This document shows, piece after piece, positions 4,530-5,906 of a DNA stretch of 5,906 bases. The translations under genes and the position numbers were made by a program. Source of the stretch: Candidatus Caldarchaeum sp. GTDB taxonomy: Archaea; Thermoproteota; Nitrososphaeria_A; Caldarchaeales; Caldarchaeaceae. How positions within the stretch are numbered: the stretch's first letter is position 1; every line of letters begins with the position of its first letter. The notes below the pieces were generated by a model that saw nothing but the letters and a program-made list of their open reading frames with translations, was not told the DNA's origin and did not search any database. Where the stretch lies: NCBI GenBank assembly GCA_025054795.1, contig JANWZU010000019.1:1-5906 (forward strand). Direction: 5' to 3'.

Positions 4530-5249
4530 CTATCTCTTCCTTCTCCCTGACCTACGGGCAGCGATAAGCCCGACCTTCCTGCCCGGCGGAGTCGTTCTCT
4601 TAACAGTTTCAGGCCTGCCTATTCGTTTGTGGCTTCCTCCTCCGAACGGATGGACTGCTGGAACCATCGCAACTCCCCTAGACTTGGGCCAGTATCGGTG
4701 TCGGGCCCTCATCAAGTGGTGCTTCGCTCCCGCCTTGAGGAATGGCTTCTCGGTTCGCCCACCTCCGGCAACCACGCCGACCATCGCCAGAGATCTTGCG
4801 GGAACCTCGACATCCTTCTTAGAAGGCATCCTGAGAACAGTCCTGTCGCCAACCTGAGCCATAACTACTGCATAACCGCCCGAGCTTCTGACAAGCTTGC
4901 CTCCATCGCCGGGAACCCTCTCGACAACCGACACAACGGTACCCTCCGGAAGCTTGCCTACAGGAACTATGTTCCCAGAAGAGGCTTTCGCCCCGCTGCC
5001 CATCTCAACCAACTGGCCGACATGCATGCCTTCGACCGCTGGAACTGCGAACTCGGAGCCGTCGTGTCCGACTAAGGCTACGGGAGCTCCTCTCGCCGGG
5101 TCGTGGACAATATCTCTGACGACGGCATACGTCAGGTCTCCTGAGTTTATCAAGCTGCTTGGGTAGCCCACCTCGTACCTACGGTGTTTGGATGCGATGA
5201 ACCTAGGGGAGCCACGACCGATGCGCTGCGCCCTTATGTTCCTACCCAT
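4530..5249 (-). CDS. rpl2: Large-subunit ribosomal protein uL2 (archaeal L2p)
   Basis: 239 residues, normal for archaeal L2p. It has the N-terminal MGRNIRAQRIGRGSPRFIA, the archaeal HRRYEVGYPS, PVGKLPEGTVVSVVE and the C-terminal GRP-TV-RTTPPGRKVG-IAARRSGRRK. uL2 binds 23S rRNA near the peptidyl-transferase centre and bridges the subunits. The conserved loop carrying the functionally important histidine reads RGVAMVPAVHPFGGG (191-205): His200 and the GGG are kept, but the usual AMN-V-DHP becomes AMVPAVHP, so the residue before His is Val rather than Asp. It starts at ATG 5249, 11 bases after rpl23, with a good ribosome-binding site. Confidence 0.98.
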   Translation of the reverse strand: MGRNIRAQRIGRGSPRFIASKHRRYEVGYPSSLINSGDLTYAVVRDIVHDPARGAPVALVGHDGSEFAVPAVEGMHVGQLVEMGSGAKASSGNIVPVGKLPEGTVVSVVERVPGDGGKLVRSSGGYAVVMAQVGDRTVLRMPSKKDVEVPARSLAMVGVVAGGGRTEKPFLKAGAKHHLMRARHRYWPKSRGVAMVPAVHPFGGGSHKRIGRPETVKRTTPPGRKVGLIAARRSGRRKR

Positions 5250-5255
5250 CTACAT

Positions 5256-5262
5256 CCACCTC
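5256..5262 (-). promoter_or_regulatory. Shine-Dalgarno of rpl2 overlapping the rpl23 stop
   Basis: Minus-strand GAGGTGG, a strong match to the 16S anti-Shine-Dalgarno, lies six bases before ATG 5249 and shares bases with the TGA stop of rpl23. It fixes the rpl2 start, and a nearer out-of-frame ATG (GATGTAG) within the spacer is not used. Confidence 0.6.
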
Positions 5263-5521
5263 AGAATATCCCCAGCTTGACGGCTAGTTCAGAAGCCTTG
5301 TACTCTGGCTTAAGCCTTACGAAGGCCTTTTTCTCACCACGAGAGGTTATTAGGGTGTTGACTCTCTCAACCTCCACTTCGTACAGATGCTCCACCGCAC
5401 GCTTGATTGTATTCTTGTCGGCTTTAAGGTCGACAATCAGGACCAGTTTGTTCTCCTTCTCGATCAGCGAGACGGCGTCCTGAGTTATCACAACCCTCTT
5501 AACAACGTCCTGCAGGTTCAT
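5261..5521 (-). CDS. rpl23: Large-subunit ribosomal protein uL23 (archaeal L23p)
   Basis: 86 residues, the common archaeal size. It shows the L23 core: a helix after VITQDAVSLIEKENKLVLIV, then DLKADKNTIKRAVEHLYEVE (the conserved A-K..IK.AVE..Y.V.V motif), VERVNTLIT, and KKAFVRLKPEYKASELAVKLGI at the end. uL23 sits at the polypeptide exit tunnel and is the docking site for SRP and nascent-chain factors. It starts at ATG 5521, overlapping the rpl4 stop as ATGA (5518-5521), with GGTGA nine bases upstream inside rpl4, so the two are translationally coupled. Confidence 0.98.
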   Translation of the reverse strand: MNLQDVVKRVVITQDAVSLIEKENKLVLIVDLKADKNTIKRAVEHLYEVEVERVNTLITSRGEKKAFVRLKPEYKASELAVKLGIF

Positions 5522-5906
5522 TTGAACCGCTCACCAACCGCATCGAGTGAAGACTTGGTGAATATGGCTAGTCTTCCAGGGCTGCCTCCTGGAGCCAAAT
5601 TCAAAACACTCAGGTTGCGGGCCTCGACTACGTCGACTCCCGGAATGTTTTCAGCGGCCTTCGAGAGGCGGCATTTCTTAGACACCACTATCATAGGGCC
5701 TCTCTTACCCTTGTATCTCCTGCCTCTTTTCTTTCCTTTGCCAGCCCTAATCTTGACCTCCGCACATCGCTCCAGCTCCTCGCCTAGACCAAGCTTGAGA
5801 AGGAACGACCTGACCTCTTTCGTTTTTTCCAGCGATTCGACAGAGTCCTCCACAACTATCGGAAGCGGCAGGTCCTGTGGAACTCTGTGTCCCCTCTCCC
5901 TAACTT
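5518..5906 (-). CDS. rpl4: Large-subunit ribosomal protein uL4 (archaeal L4p), C-terminal half, cut by window edge
   Basis: The frame is open from the right edge of the window to TGA at 5518, giving 128 residues; archaeal L4p is about 250-270 residues, so the N-terminal half is outside. The visible part reads RGHRVPQDLPLPIVVEDSVE, then KTKEVRSFLLKLGLGEELER, the lysine/arginine-rich KIRAGKGKKRGRRYKGKRGP, MIVVSK and PGVDVVEARNLSVLNLAPGG (the typical V..LNVLNLAPGG..GRL.I.T motif of L4/L4e). uL4 lines the exit tunnel and binds 23S rRNA. An internal GTG at 5853 is not the start, because conserved L4 sequence continues upstream of it. It is the first visible gene of rpl4-rpl23-rpl2-rps19. Confidence 0.97.
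   Translation of the reverse strand, partial: VRERGHRVPQDLPLPIVVEDSVESLEKTKEVRSFLLKLGLGEELERCAEVKIRAGKGKKRGRRYKGKRGPMIVVSKKCRLSKAAENIPGVDVVEARNLSVLNLAPGGSPGRLAIFTKSSLDAVGERFK

Noticed and set aside
4629..5166. Plus-strand open frames opposite rpl2
   Set aside because: Antisense shadows of a highly conserved ribosomal gene; no promoter, no ribosome-binding site, and no recognisable domain.
5518..5853. uL4 starting at the internal GTG 5853 as a 111-residue protein
   Set aside because: The codons upstream of 5853 encode conserved L4 sequence (RGHRVPQDLPLPIV) to the window end, so this is a partial gene, not a short one.
1..5906. CRISPR array, insertion sequence or integrase/attachment site at the tRNA
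   Set aside because: No regularly spaced repeats, no transposase or integrase frame, and no second copy of the tRNA 3' end were seen; the only repeats are the short AAAGCTTT pair.

Overview
This window looks archaeal, and most likely comes from a deep-branching, probably thermophilic lineage of the Thaumarchaeota/Aigarchaeota/Crenarchaeota side of the domain. The reasons are the archaeal-type ribosomal proteins (S19p, L2p, L23p, L4p in archaeal operon order), TATA-like boxes placed about 20-35 bases before start codons (leaderless transcripts), a tRNA gene with no encoded CCA, and a tRNA body interrupted at a non-anticodon position. The lineage is inferred from gene content; no database search was possible.

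Layout, left to right. (1) 1-123, minus strand: the first 41 codons of a membrane protein that reads like the S component of an ECF-type vitamin transporter, cut by the window edge. (2) 124-230: a compact divergent promoter region with an imperfect palindrome between two TATA boxes. (3) 231-1394, plus: a four-CBS-domain protein whose C-terminal ~100 residues resemble a ribosome hibernation factor (HPF/RaiA) domain. (4) 1388-2649, minus: a two-gene unit, an Mrp/ApbC-type Fe-S carrier ATPase with N-terminal DUF59 followed by a 61-residue zinc-ribbon protein, coupled by a GTGA overlap. (5) 2695-3183, minus: a PUA-domain protein of the archaeal MCT-1/Tma20-like type. (6) 3253-3368, plus: tRNA-Leu(UAG) with about 31 extra bases in the D arm, most likely a non-canonical intron. 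(7) 3413-4036, plus: a minimal MscS-type mechanosensitive channel lacking the usual C-terminal cytoplasmic domain. (8) 4072-5906, minus: ribosomal protein operon rpl4 (partial)-rpl23-rpl2-rps19, which ends after rps19 instead of continuing into rpl22/rps3.

Functional theme: much of the window concerns translation: four ribosomal proteins, a tRNA, a PUA protein related to eukaryotic initiation/recycling factors, and a CBS-HPF fusion that could link adenine-nucleotide levels to ribosome state. The Mrp unit serves Fe-S protein maturation, and the two membrane proteins (ECF S component and MscS) concern vitamin uptake and osmotic release. No CRISPR array, insertion sequence or integrase was seen. 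All gene-free stretches are short; the longest is about 110 bases.
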